NCBI RefSeq assembly: GCF_004135585.1
Contig: NZ_CP035501.1
Coordinates: 4,101,501-4,165,500, forward strand
From: Sphingosinicella sp. BN140058
GTDB lineage: Bacteria; Pseudomonadota; Alphaproteobacteria; Sphingomonadales; Sphingomonadaceae
Direction of reading: 5' to 3'
DNA length: 64,000 bases
The notes beneath the pieces are model-generated. The model had not been told where the DNA came from, did not search any database, and was given only the letters and a program-made list of their open reading frames with translations. The translations under genes were made by a program, and so were the position numbers. Numbering within the stretch: the stretch's first letter is position 1; each line of letters opens with the position of its first letter. Positions 8,301 through 16,159 of the stretch are shown piece by piece.

Positions 8301-9908
8301 GTGTTCAACGGCGAGACGGTGCGGCTGATCAACGTCCACTTCACCTCGCGCGGCGGCAGCGATCCCCTGTGGGGCAGCGCCCAGCCGCCGGCGGATGCCG
8401 GCGACAGTGCCCGCGCCGCCCAGGGCGCGGCCGTCGCCGCGTACGTCAACGAGACGCTGGGAAGCGATCCGTCGCTCAAGCTGGGCGTGCTTGGCGACTT
8501 CAACGGCTTCTGGTTCGAGGACAATGTCAGCCAGCTCGAAGCCGGGGGCGTGCTCACCAACCTGCACCGGCTGCTGCCCGAGGAGGAGCGCTACTCCTAT
8601 TTCTTCGAGGGCAATTTGCAGGCGCTCGACAATTTCCTGGTCAGCGGCGGCCTCGGCGCCGGCGCGGCGTTCGACGCCGTCCACATCAACGCCGAACTGC
8701 CCGACAGCGCCCGCGCCACCGACCACGATCCGACGATCGCCCGCTTCTTCATCCCGCAGCCGAATGAGGCCCCGACCGACCTCGTGCTGGACGACAATGC
8801 TGTCGACGAGAATGCGCCGGCGGGCACCCTGGTCGGCACCCTGGCGGCAAGCGATTCGGATGCCGATCCGCTGACCTACGCGCTGGTCGACGATGCGGGC
8901 GGCCGCTTCGCGGTCGACGCAGCCACCGGCCGGATCACGACCACGGTTCCGCTCGATCACGAAGTGGCGGCGAGCTACGTCGTGACGGCGCGGGCCACCG
9001 ATGGCGACGGCCTGTTCGTCGAGCGGACGCTGACCCTGAACGTCGCCGACGTGAACGACGCGCCGGTGGCGACGGGCGACCGCGTCGCCGTCGACGAGGA
9101 TGCCGCCACCGGCAATCTTTGGGGCCTGCTGCTCGGCAACGATAGCGACCAGGATGCCGGATCGACGCTGTCCATCTCCGCGGTGAACAGCAGCGGTACG
9201 CTCGGGTCGGTGGTGTTCGATGCGGCGAGCCGCACTTTGCTTTACGTCGCGGACGCGGACGCGTTCGATGCGCTGGCGCCCGGCGCGGTGGCCGTCGATC
9301 GCTTCACCTACACGATCACCGACGAACGCGGCCTGACCTCGACCGCGACCGTCGAGGTGGACGTCACCAGCATCGCCGACGGCATCAGCCGCACCGGCAC
9401 CACCCGCAACGACACTCTCTACGGCACCGGCGGCGAAGATCGTCTGGCAGGCGGCAACGGCGCCGATCTGCTCTACGGCCAGGCAGGGCACGACCATCTC
9501 ACCGGCGAGACCGGCACCGACTCCCTGTTCGGGGGCGACGGCCATGACTGGCTGGACGGCGGTGCCAGCGACGATGTGCTGATTGGCGGAGAGGGCAGGG
9601 ACGTGCTGATCGGCGGCCGGGGCGACGATCTCCTGACCGGCGGCGCGGGCGACGACCTGTTCGTGTTCGGCAAGAGCGGCGGCGACGATCTGGTGCTGGA
9701 TTTCGACAGCGCGCACGATCGCCTGGTCCTGCTCGACGGGATCAGCGTACGTTATGCGCGCACGACCAATGTCGATTTCGACGGAACCGCCGATCTCGTC
9801 ATCACCTTCAGCAACGGCGGCGGTTCGGTGACCTTGCTCGACGCCGGCGACTATGCCGACGTCCGCTTCGCGCCGCCGGAAATCCTGGGCGCGCACCCCG
9901 CCTTCTGA
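5382..9908 (+). CDS. Giant RTX-type secreted nuclease with lamin-tail, Calx-beta and cadherin-like domains
   Basis: This protein of about 1508 residues has a modular layout. It begins with a lamin-tail domain (INEFHYDNAG, about 1-160) and a Calx-beta domain (165-288), then repeats both (lamin-tail 295-460, Calx-beta 462-575). An ExeM-like OB region follows. Next comes an endonuclease/exonuclease/phosphatase domain from about 840 to 1120, with VASYNVENLD, ALQEIQ, LGDFNGF and ATDHDP. That domain is followed by a cadherin-like domain, a tandem-repeat Ig-like domain, and nonapeptide RTX calcium-binding repeats (about 1345-1435, GGxGxDxL type). There is no N-terminal signal, and the C-terminal RTX block fits type I secretion. 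It probably degrades extracellular DNA. GAGGGG (5370-5375) is placed for the second ATG at 5382; ATG 5376 is the alternative. No ABC exporter genes are nearby. Confidence 0.9.
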   Translation: MAGVWINEFHYDNAGADTGEFIEIAAAAGTSLTGWSLVLYNGANGQSYNTRSLTGTIPNQQNGFGTLSFPYPADGIQNGAPDAIALVNPDGMVVEFLSYEGSFTAANGPAAGMTSVSVGVLEPGTASGTAIGRVGTGDDSTDFSWAVIADDTPGGVNAGQSFSGTVIDTPGAFSIADASAVEGDGAAVPISFTISRGTDSNVAASVDYVVTLPGGAGGADAADFVSPVLSGTVSFAANEFSKTITLQVAGDAANEADETFAVTLSNPGNGATVADGSAVGTIVNDDAVTVTGTPFVNEIHYDNAGTDSGEAIEIAAPAGTNLAGWSLVLYSVSSGATTGTVYNTIALGGIVGDQDDGYGTLQFAVTGLQNGAQDGFALVDPAGQVVQFLSYEGAFVAANGAAAGLTSTDIGVAEDSGTAAGLSLQLTGTGASAADFSWTGASAASFGSVNAGQDFVGANATGLIRVGDAHVIEGDGGVQQLVFTVTRAGGLGQQASVDWVLSLNGSAGTGDLGAGQPLSGAIAFAPGVSSVQIAVAVAGDTIGEANETFELLLVNPAGNIAISDGAATGTIVNDDPTALRIYQIQGESHQSAYVGQPVITGGIVTGVLANGFFLQDATGDGNARTSDALFVFTGGAPSVVAGDAIEVRGTVAENLPGSDPTNLSTTQLTATHVTVQSSGNALPQAVLIGESGLRPPTEIIDDDGLSSYDPATDGIDFYESLEGMRVTIEAPLVVAPSNSFGETWVVASGGDGATGVNDRGGITISDGDYNPEKIQIDATTALFAGYTADHSQGDRLADVTGILSYGFASYEVLVSEAVTVTEDVTLAPEGPTALIGDDDHLTVASYNVENLDVGDGAAKFDLLADNIVYSLQAPDIIALQEIQDADGPGSGGDLSGQVTAQALIDAIKAAGGPDYVYVEIAPATAGSSGGEPGGNIRSGYLYNADRVSYVEGSAVLLGDSAFNGTRKPLVSDFVFNGETVRLINVHFTSRGGSDPLWGSAQPPADAGDSARAAQGAAVAAYVNETLGSDPSLKLGVLGDFNGFWFEDNVSQLEAGGVLTNLHRLLPEEERYSYFFEGNLQALDNFLVSGGLGAGAAFDAVHINAELPDSARATDHDPTIARFFIPQPNEAPTDLVLDDNAVDENAPAGTLVGTLAASDSDADPLTYALVDDAGGRFAVDAATGRITTTVPLDHEVAASYVVTARATDGDGLFVERTLTLNVADVNDAPVATGDRVAVDEDAATGNLWGLLLGNDSDQDAGSTLSISAVNSSGTLGSVVFDAASRTLLYVADADAFDALAPGAVAVDRFTYTITDERGLTSTATVEVDVTSIADGISRTGTTRNDTLYGTGGEDRLAGGNGADLLYGQAGHDHLTGETGTDSLFGGDGHDWLDGGASDDVLIGGEGRDVLIGGRGDDLLTGGAGDDLFVFGKSGGDDLVLDFDSAHDRLVLLDGISVRYARTTNVDFDGTADLVITFSNGGGSVTLLDAGDYADVRFAPPEILGAHPAF

Positions 9909-9990
9909 GTGCGGCGCCGCGGTGCGTCCTCGGCCTTGCCGCGCAAGGCAGGACGCACCGCGGGTCTTCACCGTCCGGGCGGCGCCGCAC
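9909..9990 (+). terminator. Nested cruciform after the RTX nuclease
   Basis: An outer 10-bp stem (GTGCGGCGCC 9909-9918 with GGCGCCGCAC 9981-9990) encloses an inner 14-bp stem (9917-9930 with 9950-9963). The inner stem continues as GCCTTG/CAAGGC (9933-9938 with 9944-9949). There is no T-run, so it is a strong hairpin that may stabilise or end the nuclease mRNA rather than a classical intrinsic terminator. Confidence 0.6.
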
Positions 9991-10056
9991 ATTGGCGATG
10001 GACAGGGAAGGCGGGCGCGGGAAGTATGCGCGCGTCCTTCCCGGGAGACCGTCCGA

Positions 10057-11475
10057 ATGCGCCTTCGTCCTGCCGTGCTTGCCGCGTCCCTGCTCGCGTC
10101 CACCGCCGCCACTGGCTCCGCCGCTCAGCCGCTTGCCGCGGACGGCGAGGCGGCCTTCCGCGCGACCTACAAGGAGCTGGTCGAGACCGACACCACCCTG
10201 TCCGCCGGCAGCTGCACGCTCGCCGCAGAGCGGATGGCGGCGCGGCTCAAGGCGGCCGGCTTCGCCGACCAGGATCTTCATCTGGTCGTCGAACCCAGCC
10301 AATCCAAGGAGGGGAGCCTGGTGGCGGTGCTTCCGGGCAGCGACTCCAGGCGCAAGGCCCTGCTGCTGCTCGCCCATATCGATGTAGTCGAGGCCAACCG
10401 CGCCGACTGGGAGCGGGATCCGTTCACATTGGTCGAGGAAGACGGCTTTTTCTACGCGCGCGGTGCTTCCGACGACAAGGCGCAGGCGGCGGTGTGGGTG
10501 GATACGCTCGTCCGCTTCAAGCAGGAGGGGTTCAAGCCCAAGCGCACGATCAAGATGGCACTGACCTGCGGCGAGGAGACGGCCGGGGCCTTCAACGGGG
10601 CCCAGTATCTCGCCCAGCAGCAGCGCGATCTTATCGACGCCGAGTTCGCGCTCAACGAGGGCGCGGGCGGCATGCTCGACGACAATGGCAAGCCGATCGC
10701 GCTCAACATCCAGGCCGGCGAGAAATTCCCGCAAAATTACCGGCTCGAAGTCACCAATCCGGGTGGCCACAGCTCGCGGCCGGTAAAGGAGAATGCGATC
10801 TACCGGCTCGCCGACGCACTGGTGAAGCTGCGGGCCTATGATTTCCCGATCCTGTCGAACGAGGCGACGCGCGGCTATTTCGGCGCGATGTCCAAATTGC
10901 TGCCGGGGCCTGCGGCGCCGTCGATGGCGGCGTTCGCGGCCGATCCGAAGGATGCGGCGGCAGCGGCGACGATCGCAGCGGCGGATCCCGCCTGGAATGC
11001 AATCCTGCGCACCACCTGCGTCGCCACCATGCTCGATGGCGGCCATGCCACCAACGCGCTGCCGCAGCGCAGCCGCGCCAACGTCAATTGCCGGATCTTC
11101 CCCGGCACATCTGTGGAAGCAGTGCGGCAGGAACTGGAACGGGTGGTCGGCGATCCGCAGGTCAAGATCACCACGCTCGAGACCCGCAGCGAGATCGCGC
11201 CGCCGCCGCCGCTGACCGAGCGCGTGATCGGGCCGGCGAAGAAGGTCGCGGCGGAGGTGTTTCCGGGCGTGCCGCTGGTGCCGGTGATGGCGGCGGGCGG
11301 TACCGACGGCGCCTTCCTGACCCCGGCCGGCATCCCGACCTACGGCCTCACCGGCTTCTTCAGTGATCGCGAAGGCAGCCGCGCGCACGGGCTGAACGAG
11401 CGGATGCGGATCAAGTCGCTGATGGACGGCCGGACGTTCCTGTACCGGCTGGTGAAGGTTTACGCGGGGAGCTGA
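10057..11475 (+). CDS. M20-family metallopeptidase, exported
   Basis: The 472-residue protein has a Sec signal (residues 1-23, ending ATGSAAQ) and the M20 zinc-peptidase motifs. These are His107-x-Asp109 in AHID, Asp140 in GASDDK, the catalytic Glu pair 173-174 in CGEETAG, and the dimerisation-domain GGHSS segment. M20 enzymes hydrolyse peptides or N-acyl amino acids with two zinc ions; the signal places it in the periplasm. ATG 10057 follows GGGAG and starts the signal exactly. It may use the products of extracellular degradation, but a link with the neighbouring secreted nuclease is only positional. Confidence 0.9.
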   Translation: MRLRPAVLAASLLASTAATGSAAQPLAADGEAAFRATYKELVETDTTLSAGSCTLAAERMAARLKAAGFADQDLHLVVEPSQSKEGSLVAVLPGSDSRRKALLLLAHIDVVEANRADWERDPFTLVEEDGFFYARGASDDKAQAAVWVDTLVRFKQEGFKPKRTIKMALTCGEETAGAFNGAQYLAQQQRDLIDAEFALNEGAGGMLDDNGKPIALNIQAGEKFPQNYRLEVTNPGGHSSRPVKENAIYRLADALVKLRAYDFPILSNEATRGYFGAMSKLLPGPAAPSMAAFAADPKDAAAAATIAAADPAWNAILRTTCVATMLDGGHATNALPQRSRANVNCRIFPGTSVEAVRQELERVVGDPQVKITTLETRSEIAPPPPLTERVIGPAKKVAAEVFPGVPLVPVMAAGGTDGAFLTPAGIPTYGLTGFFSDREGSRAHGLNERMRIKSLMDGRTFLYRLVKVYAGS

Positions 11476-11480
11476 CGTCT

Positions 11481-11652
11481 CCTCTCCCCTTCAGGGGAGA
11501 GGGGTACCAAAGCTTGGCGGCTCCGCCGCCGAGCGGAGGTTGGGAGAGGGGCACGCACTCGAAGAGCGCCCGACCAAGCGTTGAGCCAAGGAGCCCGTCT
11601 CCCCCTCTCCTTGCTCGCTGCGCTCGCTTTCCTCTCCCCTGAAGGGGAGAGG
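11481..11652. repeat. Pair of CCTCTCCCCT/AGGGGAGAGG palindromes
   Basis: Perfect palindromes at 11481-11502 and 11631-11652 (CCTCTCCCCT, two centre bases, AGGGGAGAGG) lie in the gap between the convergent M20 and rplL genes. Similar purine/pyrimidine palindromes recur near 45160-45390 and 46520-46660. This is a dispersed, non-coding repeat. Confidence 0.7.
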
Positions 11653-11656
11653 AGGC

Positions 11657-11686
11657 AAAAAAAGGGCGGCTCCAGCGGAGCCGCCC
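11657..11686 (-). terminator. Intrinsic terminator of the rplJL transcript
   Basis: Read on the minus strand, a perfect 10-bp stem (GGGCGGCTCC/GGAGCCGCCC, 3-nt loop, 11664-11686) is followed directly by seven Ts (11657-11663). It lies about 50 nt after the rplL stop. A terminator this strong argues that transcription normally ends here and does not continue into rpoB. Confidence 0.92.
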
Positions 11687-11733
11687 TTCTTCGTTCGACC
11701 GGGGCCGACCCGAAGGCCGTGCCCGGCAGAAGC

Positions 11734-12111
11734 TTACTTGACCTCGACGGTCGCGCCGGCTTCCTCGAGACGCTTGCGGAGTTCTTCCGCTTCGGCCTTG
11801 GGGATGCCTTCCTTGATCGGCTTCGGAGCGCCTTCGACGAGCGCCTTGGCTTCGCCGAGGCCGAGGTTGGTGATCGCGCGGACTTCCTTGATCACGTTGA
11901 TCTTCTTGCCGCCGTCGTTGACGAGGATCACGTCGAACTCGGTCTTCTCTTCTTCGACCGGGCCAGCCGCGCCGCCGCCGGCCGGGCCGGCAACCGCAAC
12001 CGCCGCAGCGGCCGAAACGCCCCACTTCTCTTCGAGCGCCTTGGCGAGGTCGGCGGCTTCGAGAACGGTCAGCTCGGAGAGCTGGTCGACGAGGGATTGA
12101 ATGTCTGCCAT
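11734..12111 (-). CDS. rplL: 50S ribosomal protein L7/L12
   Basis: The 125-residue protein is full length for L7/L12. The N-terminal dimerisation domain ([32 protein letters not shown], split here only for description) leads to an Ala/Gly-rich hinge (about 35-55). The globular C-terminal domain then carries the canonical [18 protein letters not shown] and [19 protein letters not shown] segments. It forms the flexible stalk that recruits elongation and initiation GTPases. It follows rplJ by 59 nt and is followed by an intrinsic terminator. Confidence 0.98.
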   Translation of the reverse strand: MADIQSLVDQLSELTVLEAADLAKALEEKWGVSAAAAVAVAGPAGGGAAGPVEEEKTEFDVILVNDGGKKINVIKEVRAITNLGLGEAKALVEGAPKPIKEGIPKAEAEELRKRLEEAGATVEVK

Positions 12112-12170
12112 TGTAAGTCTCCAAATCGGGGGCGGTGCCCCAAAGATTTCAGTTCAAAACAAAATGATGA

Positions 12171-12686
12171 TCAGGCGTCTTCTTTGGCGGCATATGCGCC
12201 GAAGACACGCGCCAGCTGAGCACCCGGCTCGTTGATCGTCCGCGCGATCTTGGTTGCGGGCGCCTGGATGAGGCCCACAATCGTGGCACGCAGTTGGTCA
12301 AGAGACGGCAGTTCGGCCAGCGCACGAACACCCGCGAGGTCGAGGACAGTGTCGCCCATCGCGCCGCCGACGATCTCGAAGCGATCGGTGGTCTTGGCGA
12401 AATCGACGGCGACCTTGGCGGCCGCAACCGGATCCGGCGAGGTGGCGAGGCCGGTCGGCCCCGTCAGCATCTCGCCGATGCCGGCATATTGAGTGCCCTC
12501 GAGCGCAATCAGGGTGAGCGTGTTCTTGGTCACCTTGAAGGTCGCACCGGCATCGCGCATGCGGTTCCGCAGGGCAGTGGACTGGGCCACCGTCATGCCG
12601 AGATTGCGGGTGACAACCACCACGCTGGTCTCGGAGAACGTCTGCTTGAGCTGGGCGACCTGCTCGGACTTTTGAGCTCGATCCAT
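12171..12686 (-). CDS. rplJ: 50S ribosomal protein L10
   Basis: The 171-residue L10 anchors L7/L12 dimers to the 23S rRNA stalk base. The family core is visible: EQVAQLKQTFSETSVVVVTRNLGMTVAQ at the N-terminus, then RMRDAGATFKVTKNTLTLIAL, then GPTGLATS. The C-terminal helix that binds L12 follows. Gene order rplJ-rplL is standard. A 5' leader of about 270 nt with a strong hairpin precedes it, fitting L10 autoregulation. The neighbouring rplKA pair is 4.8 kb away rather than adjacent. Confidence 0.98.
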   Translation of the reverse strand: MDRAQKSEQVAQLKQTFSETSVVVVTRNLGMTVAQSTALRNRMRDAGATFKVTKNTLTLIALEGTQYAGIGEMLTGPTGLATSPDPVAAAKVAVDFAKTTDRFEIVGGAMGDTVLDLAGVRALAELPSLDQLRATIVGLIQAPATKIARTINEPGAQLARVFGAYAAKEDA

Positions 12687-12957
12687 GCCTTACACTCCAA
12701 ACAGCCCGGCAGAACGCCTGCCGGGCAGGTGAACCCGCACCCGTCGCCGTGTGCAGGCTTGGTACGCACCGAAGCCGAGGCTTCGATGGGAACCGGTCCG
12801 AGGGGAGTGGTTTTGCCCGATCATCATCAGGCAGACCCGGCGCCGCCAAGCGGCACCCGGAAAAACGCGTCCCCGTCTCGGCGGGGGATTAAGACCGGCA
12901 AACCCGGCCACCCGCTGTCTCGGACGGATGCGCGCAAGGACAAGCCTCGCACGCGAA
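12687..12957 (-). promoter_or_regulatory. Candidate L10 leader (autoregulatory 5' UTR)
   Basis: Between the predicted rplJ promoter and the ATG lie about 270 untranslated nt. Close to the gene, a perfect 8-bp hairpin (CCCGGCAG 12705-12712 with CTGCCGGG 12718-12725, 5-nt loop) stands about 19 nt before the start. L10 leaders that bind the L10-L12 complex are known in many bacteria. I infer this one from position and the hairpin and have not matched a covariance model. Confidence 0.5.
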
Positions 12958-12963
12958 GCCGCG

Positions 12964-12991
12964 CCTATACAGGAGGAGGACGGGAAATCAA
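12964..12991 (-). promoter_or_regulatory. Candidate rplJL promoter
   Basis: On the minus strand TTGATT (12986-12991) and TATAGG (12964-12969) are spaced 16 nt, a reasonable housekeeping promoter. The start would be near 12957. A separate promoter is expected because the gene group is detached from rplKA. Confidence 0.45.
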
Positions 12992-13130
12992 CCCTTTAGT
13001 GAGGGGCTGCAGGGGGCATGACCACGCGTAGCTGGCGGACTGGTCTCCGGCGCCGTTTGCCCCTCCACCAGCGACGCTGGTGCCCCTCCCCGAGCAAGGT
13101 GCGGGAGGATGTGGTGTGGCGCGTCCGGGA

Positions 13131-13634
13131 TCACGCGTCCGCCGTGCGGAAGCCGAGCAGTTCGTAGCGGTCGGAGACGGCGCCACTGCGGTCGACGGTG
13201 TCGGTGAGGAAGCCGTTGCGCGGATAGTCGCGGCGGCAGACCTGGTCGCGCTGGTTGCCGCCGAGGACGTGCAGCATGTCGCCGCGATCCTCGAGCAGGA
13301 AGCCGACATGGCCGCCAACCGGCTCGAAGCCGTTGCCGAGATCGCGCGAGCGGCGCCAGACCACGATGGTGCCCTCGCCGGCGTGCGGATCCTCCACGCC
13401 CCAACTTGCCCAGGAGGTAGCCCAGCCGGAACCGGTGCCGGTATAGCCCGCCTGGATCACGCACCAGTTCACGAAGGCGGAGCACCAGGGGGTGTCGTCG
13501 CGCGACTCCTCGCCGGGTTCGAGATCGTCGCAGGTCTCGAGATATTCGAGGATCCGACGCGTGCCTTCGGGATCGGCTTCGCGGATGCGCCGTCGTTCCT
13601 CCTCGAGCGCGATGGCGAGCCAGGGCCCGGCCAT
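13131..13634 (-). CDS. TIGR02594-type CHAP/NlpC-like amidase
   Basis: This 167-residue protein fits the TIGR02594 group of small papain-like peptidoglycan amidases. The nucleophile is Cys51 in TPWCSAFVNWC, followed by the W-rich ATSWASWG segment, TIVVWRR, and the catalytic His109 in PVGGHVGFL. Such proteins cut peptide cross-links in murein and are common in phage lysis and gene-transfer-agent loci, but also as free genes. There is no signal peptide. Its ATG at 13634 lies two nt after the stop of a small two-helix membrane protein, so the two are probably co-transcribed. Confidence 0.85.
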   Translation of the reverse strand: MAGPWLAIALEEERRRIREADPEGTRRILEYLETCDDLEPGEESRDDTPWCSAFVNWCVIQAGYTGTGSGWATSWASWGVEDPHAGEGTIVVWRRSRDLGNGFEPVGGHVGFLLEDRGDMLHVLGGNQRDQVCRRDYPRNGFLTDTVDRSGAVSDRYELLGFRTADA

Positions 13635-13636
13635 GC

Positions 13637-13927
13637 TCAGAAGAAGCGGCGGCCGGGCTGGATCGGATCGCCGATGCGCCGCCGGGCCGCGGCGGGGCGG
13701 AGGAGGGGGGCGCCCCGATCGAAATCGTCGGCGATCTCGGCCCGGGTGCGACGCGCCAGCAGGGCGAAAGCGACAGCGGCGGCCAGCGAGAACAGGCCGA
13801 TCAGAACCAGATCGGACCAGCCATGGCGAAACAATTCGCTGAAAGTGCGAACGCCGGCCAGGATGGCGATGAAGGTCCATACGGCCAGCCAGCCTTGGCC
13901 GCGCATCTTGAAACCGGGGACGGACAT
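13637..13927 (-). CDS. Small two-helix membrane protein next to amidase
   Basis: The 96-residue product has two membrane helices (about 12-29, GWLAVWTFIAILAGVRTF, and 38-58, SDLVLIGLFSLAAAVAFALL) and a long basic C-terminal tail (RRTRAEIADDF to PGRRFF). No family is recognised. It is directly upstream of, and nearly abuts, the CHAP-like amidase gene. The size and topology recall class II holins, which release such enzymes, but the similarity is only in layout. It could equally be an ordinary inner-membrane partner. It overlaps long shadow frames; the ATG at 13927 is the sensible start. Confidence 0.6.
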   Translation of the reverse strand: MSVPGFKMRGQGWLAVWTFIAILAGVRTFSELFRHGWSDLVLIGLFSLAAAVAFALLARRTRAEIADDFDRGAPLLRPAAARRRIGDPIQPGRRFF

Positions 13928-13999
13928 GAACCATGTCTGCCCTGCGTGGGCCGTGCCGACAAGCCTCGGATTCGCAGCGTGCCGAACAGGGACAGGACG

Positions 14000-14854
14000 A
14001 TGATCGAACCTAGCCATGCTGAACGAACCCCGGGCCGGGGAAGATTGTTCCTGCCGATCGTGCTCGGCCTCGCCCTTGCCGGTGGCGCAGGCGGACTCGC
14101 CGCCCACCTCTACGAGGGACGGAAGGAGGCGGCTTCGCCAGGCCTGTCCACCAACGGCACGATCGCGAGCGATGCGGTGCCGCTCAATCGGCTCAGCCTG
14201 TCGCCCCTGGTCAACCGGACGGCGCCCGCGGTGGTCAACATCGCGGTGCTGCAGCCTTCGCCGGCCTCGCAAAATCCGTTGCTGCGCGATCCCTTCTTCC
14301 GCCGCTATTTCGGGGTTCCGGACAGCGCGCTGGAGCCGGCGATCTCGGCCGGTTCGGGCGTCATCGTCGATGCCGCCCGCGGTCTCGTCGTCACCAACTT
14401 CCACGTCGTCCAGAATGCCAGTGCGATCGAAGTCGGCCTGCGCGACGGCCGTCGGGTGCGGGCACGGCTGCTCGGCGCCGCGCCGCAGCTCGATCTCGCC
14501 ATCCTGACGATCAGCGCCCGCAATCTGCCGGCGTTGCCGCTCGGCAATTCCGGCGCGCTCGCGGTCGGCGACTATGTCGTCGCAATCGGCAATCCTTTCG
14601 GGCTCGGTCAGACGGTGACCGCCGGCATCGTCAGCGCCACTGACCGCGGCCTCGGCGACGACGATCCGCGCCGCTTCATCCAGACCGACGCGCCGATCAA
14701 CCCGGGCAATTCCGGCGGGCCTCTGATCAACATGAGAGGCGAGGTCATCGGCATCAATTCGGCACTGATCAGCCCCAACCAGGGCAATGTCGGCATCGGC
14801 TTCGCGATCCCGTCGGACGTGGTACGTGAGGTGGTGGCGCAGGCGGAGCGGTGA
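14000..14854 (+). CDS. HtrA/DegP-like serine protease without PDZ domain
   Basis: The 284-residue protein is an S1C trypsin-like protease with an N-terminal anchor helix (about 14-37, RLFLPIVLGLALAGGAGGL). The catalytic triad is intact: His135 in VTNFHVV, Asp165 in LDLAIL and Ser238 in NPGNSGGP. The DegP-family segments AISAGSGVIV and IGNPFGLGQTVTAGIVSA are present. Classical DegP/DegS continue with one or two PDZ domains, but here the chain ends at AQAER right after the protease domain. It would be a membrane-tethered periplasmic protease for misfolded or specific substrates, with regulation other than by PDZ peptide binding. The start is set by AGGGACAGGACG. Confidence 0.87.
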   Translation: MIEPSHAERTPGRGRLFLPIVLGLALAGGAGGLAAHLYEGRKEAASPGLSTNGTIASDAVPLNRLSLSPLVNRTAPAVVNIAVLQPSPASQNPLLRDPFFRRYFGVPDSALEPAISAGSGVIVDAARGLVVTNFHVVQNASAIEVGLRDGRRVRARLLGAAPQLDLAILTISARNLPALPLGNSGALAVGDYVVAIGNPFGLGQTVTAGIVSATDRGLGDDDPRRFIQTDAPINPGNSGGPLINMRGEVIGINSALISPNQGNVGIGFAIPSDVVREVVAQAER

Positions 14855-14939
14855 AGGGGAGGCGAGGCGACAGGCCGACACCGCTCTTGCTGCGGCGGTG
14901 ATTGAATCACCCGGCCGTCAGCAAGGTTCGCCCTGGGCA

Positions 14940-15929
14940 TTAGCCGGCGCAGTTCTTGGCCGCGGCTGCAATATCCGATCCGACGTAGCACGGCGAGCCG
15001 AGCACTGCATCGAGAGCGGTACGATGGATCATGAGATGACTGCTGCCGAAGACGACCAGCACAGTTTCGCCGGCATTCAAATGTGAGATGATGAATTCGT
15101 GGAGATAGGCCGCACGGGCTCGTGAAATCGCCGCGGCAATGCGGTTTGATGGAAATGCGCCGTCGGACAGTGGCCCTGTTTCCTCCATTGCGAAGCTCGG
15201 GCCGATCGGCTTCCCGTTCGTTGCCTTGTACCAATCGGCCCAGTCGGTGAAACTGGGCAGAACATCGGGACCCAGCGCGAGGCGCTGACGGTTGCGGGCA
15301 AGCTCCTTTTCCACCAAACTTGCCAGTCGAGGATCCCCGGCCTCGGTGAGCTTCTTTTCTCGGATCCATTCAGGAATGGACCGAAGGACGTAGAAACCCA
15401 GCAGGTCGGCGCTCGGAAAACCCTCACCAAGCATTCGCGTCTTTATGTCTGCATCGTCCGGTTCGCCACCCCAGAGTGTTGCGCCTTCTTGAACCGCCCC
15501 CATCACCGCTGGGATCGTTTCGCCGCCCTCCTGAAACCCGTCCGTCACCTTGGCGGACGACGCGTATTCTATCAGGCGCGCGAAGTTCGGGCCACGCGAG
15601 GTCGGGGAGCCCTCCACGATGGTGGCGTCCACTCGGAACGCTGAATAGGCGTTCCTGATCAATTCAAACGTCAAGCTGTCGGTCCGGTTGGCGTGCCGTG
15701 CGCCGATGAAGACGAGGTGTCGTTTTCCTGTCTTGTAGACGGCGGCGAATGCATCGTCCGGTTGCTCGTCACGGAGCGACGTCGTCCATTGGGCAAGTCG
15801 CTCCGGCGCGGTCCGGAACGGCGCAGGACAGCAAGCAAGGAGGAGAGCAGCCGCAGCGATCCGCGCGGCTGGCAGCTGCAGCTTCACGAATGACACACAT
15901 GGTTCAACTGTGACATCGGCACTGCGCAC
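14940..15929 (-). CDS. Putative lipoprotein of the TraB/ChaN-like superfamily
   Basis: The protein has a lipobox-like LLLACC about 30 residues in. The mature part has features reminiscent of the TraB/TIKI/ChaN fold: LVFIGARHANRTDS near the start, a conserved Glu in VEGSPTSRG, and VVFGSSHLMIHR near the end (paired G-x-x-H motifs). Those families include metal-dependent peptidases and haem-binding proteins, so the activity is unclear. The frame starts with GTG at 15929. A GTG at 15887 would give a shorter, textbook lipoprotein signal (KLQLPAARIAAAALLLAC) and may be the true start. It stands alone between the protease and LD-carboxypeptidase genes. Confidence 0.7.
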   Translation of the reverse strand: MRSADVTVEPCVSFVKLQLPAARIAAAALLLACCPAPFRTAPERLAQWTTSLRDEQPDDAFAAVYKTGKRHLVFIGARHANRTDSLTFELIRNAYSAFRVDATIVEGSPTSRGPNFARLIEYASSAKVTDGFQEGGETIPAVMGAVQEGATLWGGEPDDADIKTRMLGEGFPSADLLGFYVLRSIPEWIREKKLTEAGDPRLASLVEKELARNRQRLALGPDVLPSFTDWADWYKATNGKPIGPSFAMEETGPLSDGAFPSNRIAAAISRARAAYLHEFIISHLNAGETVLVVFGSSHLMIHRTALDAVLGSPCYVGSDIAAAAKNCAG

Positions 15930-16159
15930 CTCGGTCTTGGCTCCGCGGCAGGTGTCCCATATCTATACTCGAGCGGTCAAACTGTTCAACGGGCGCAACT
16001 GAAGTGGGTCGGAACAGGCTTCCGACGGGAAGTCCGCGGAAAATGCGCGCCAAGGCGGCGCCACGACGGCTCCTCGCCTCCGCCAGTGCCTGCCCGAAGC
16101 CGCACCTTAGCTCGGTCTCCTCTTTTGGCCTCCCTCAGGGCTGACCGAGCGCGGCCGTC

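Noticed and set aside
7791..10112. Long minus-strand frames opposite the RTX nuclease
   Set aside because: They are shadows of a GC-rich gene, with low-complexity Arg/Ala/Gly composition, no ribosome binding site and no family motifs.
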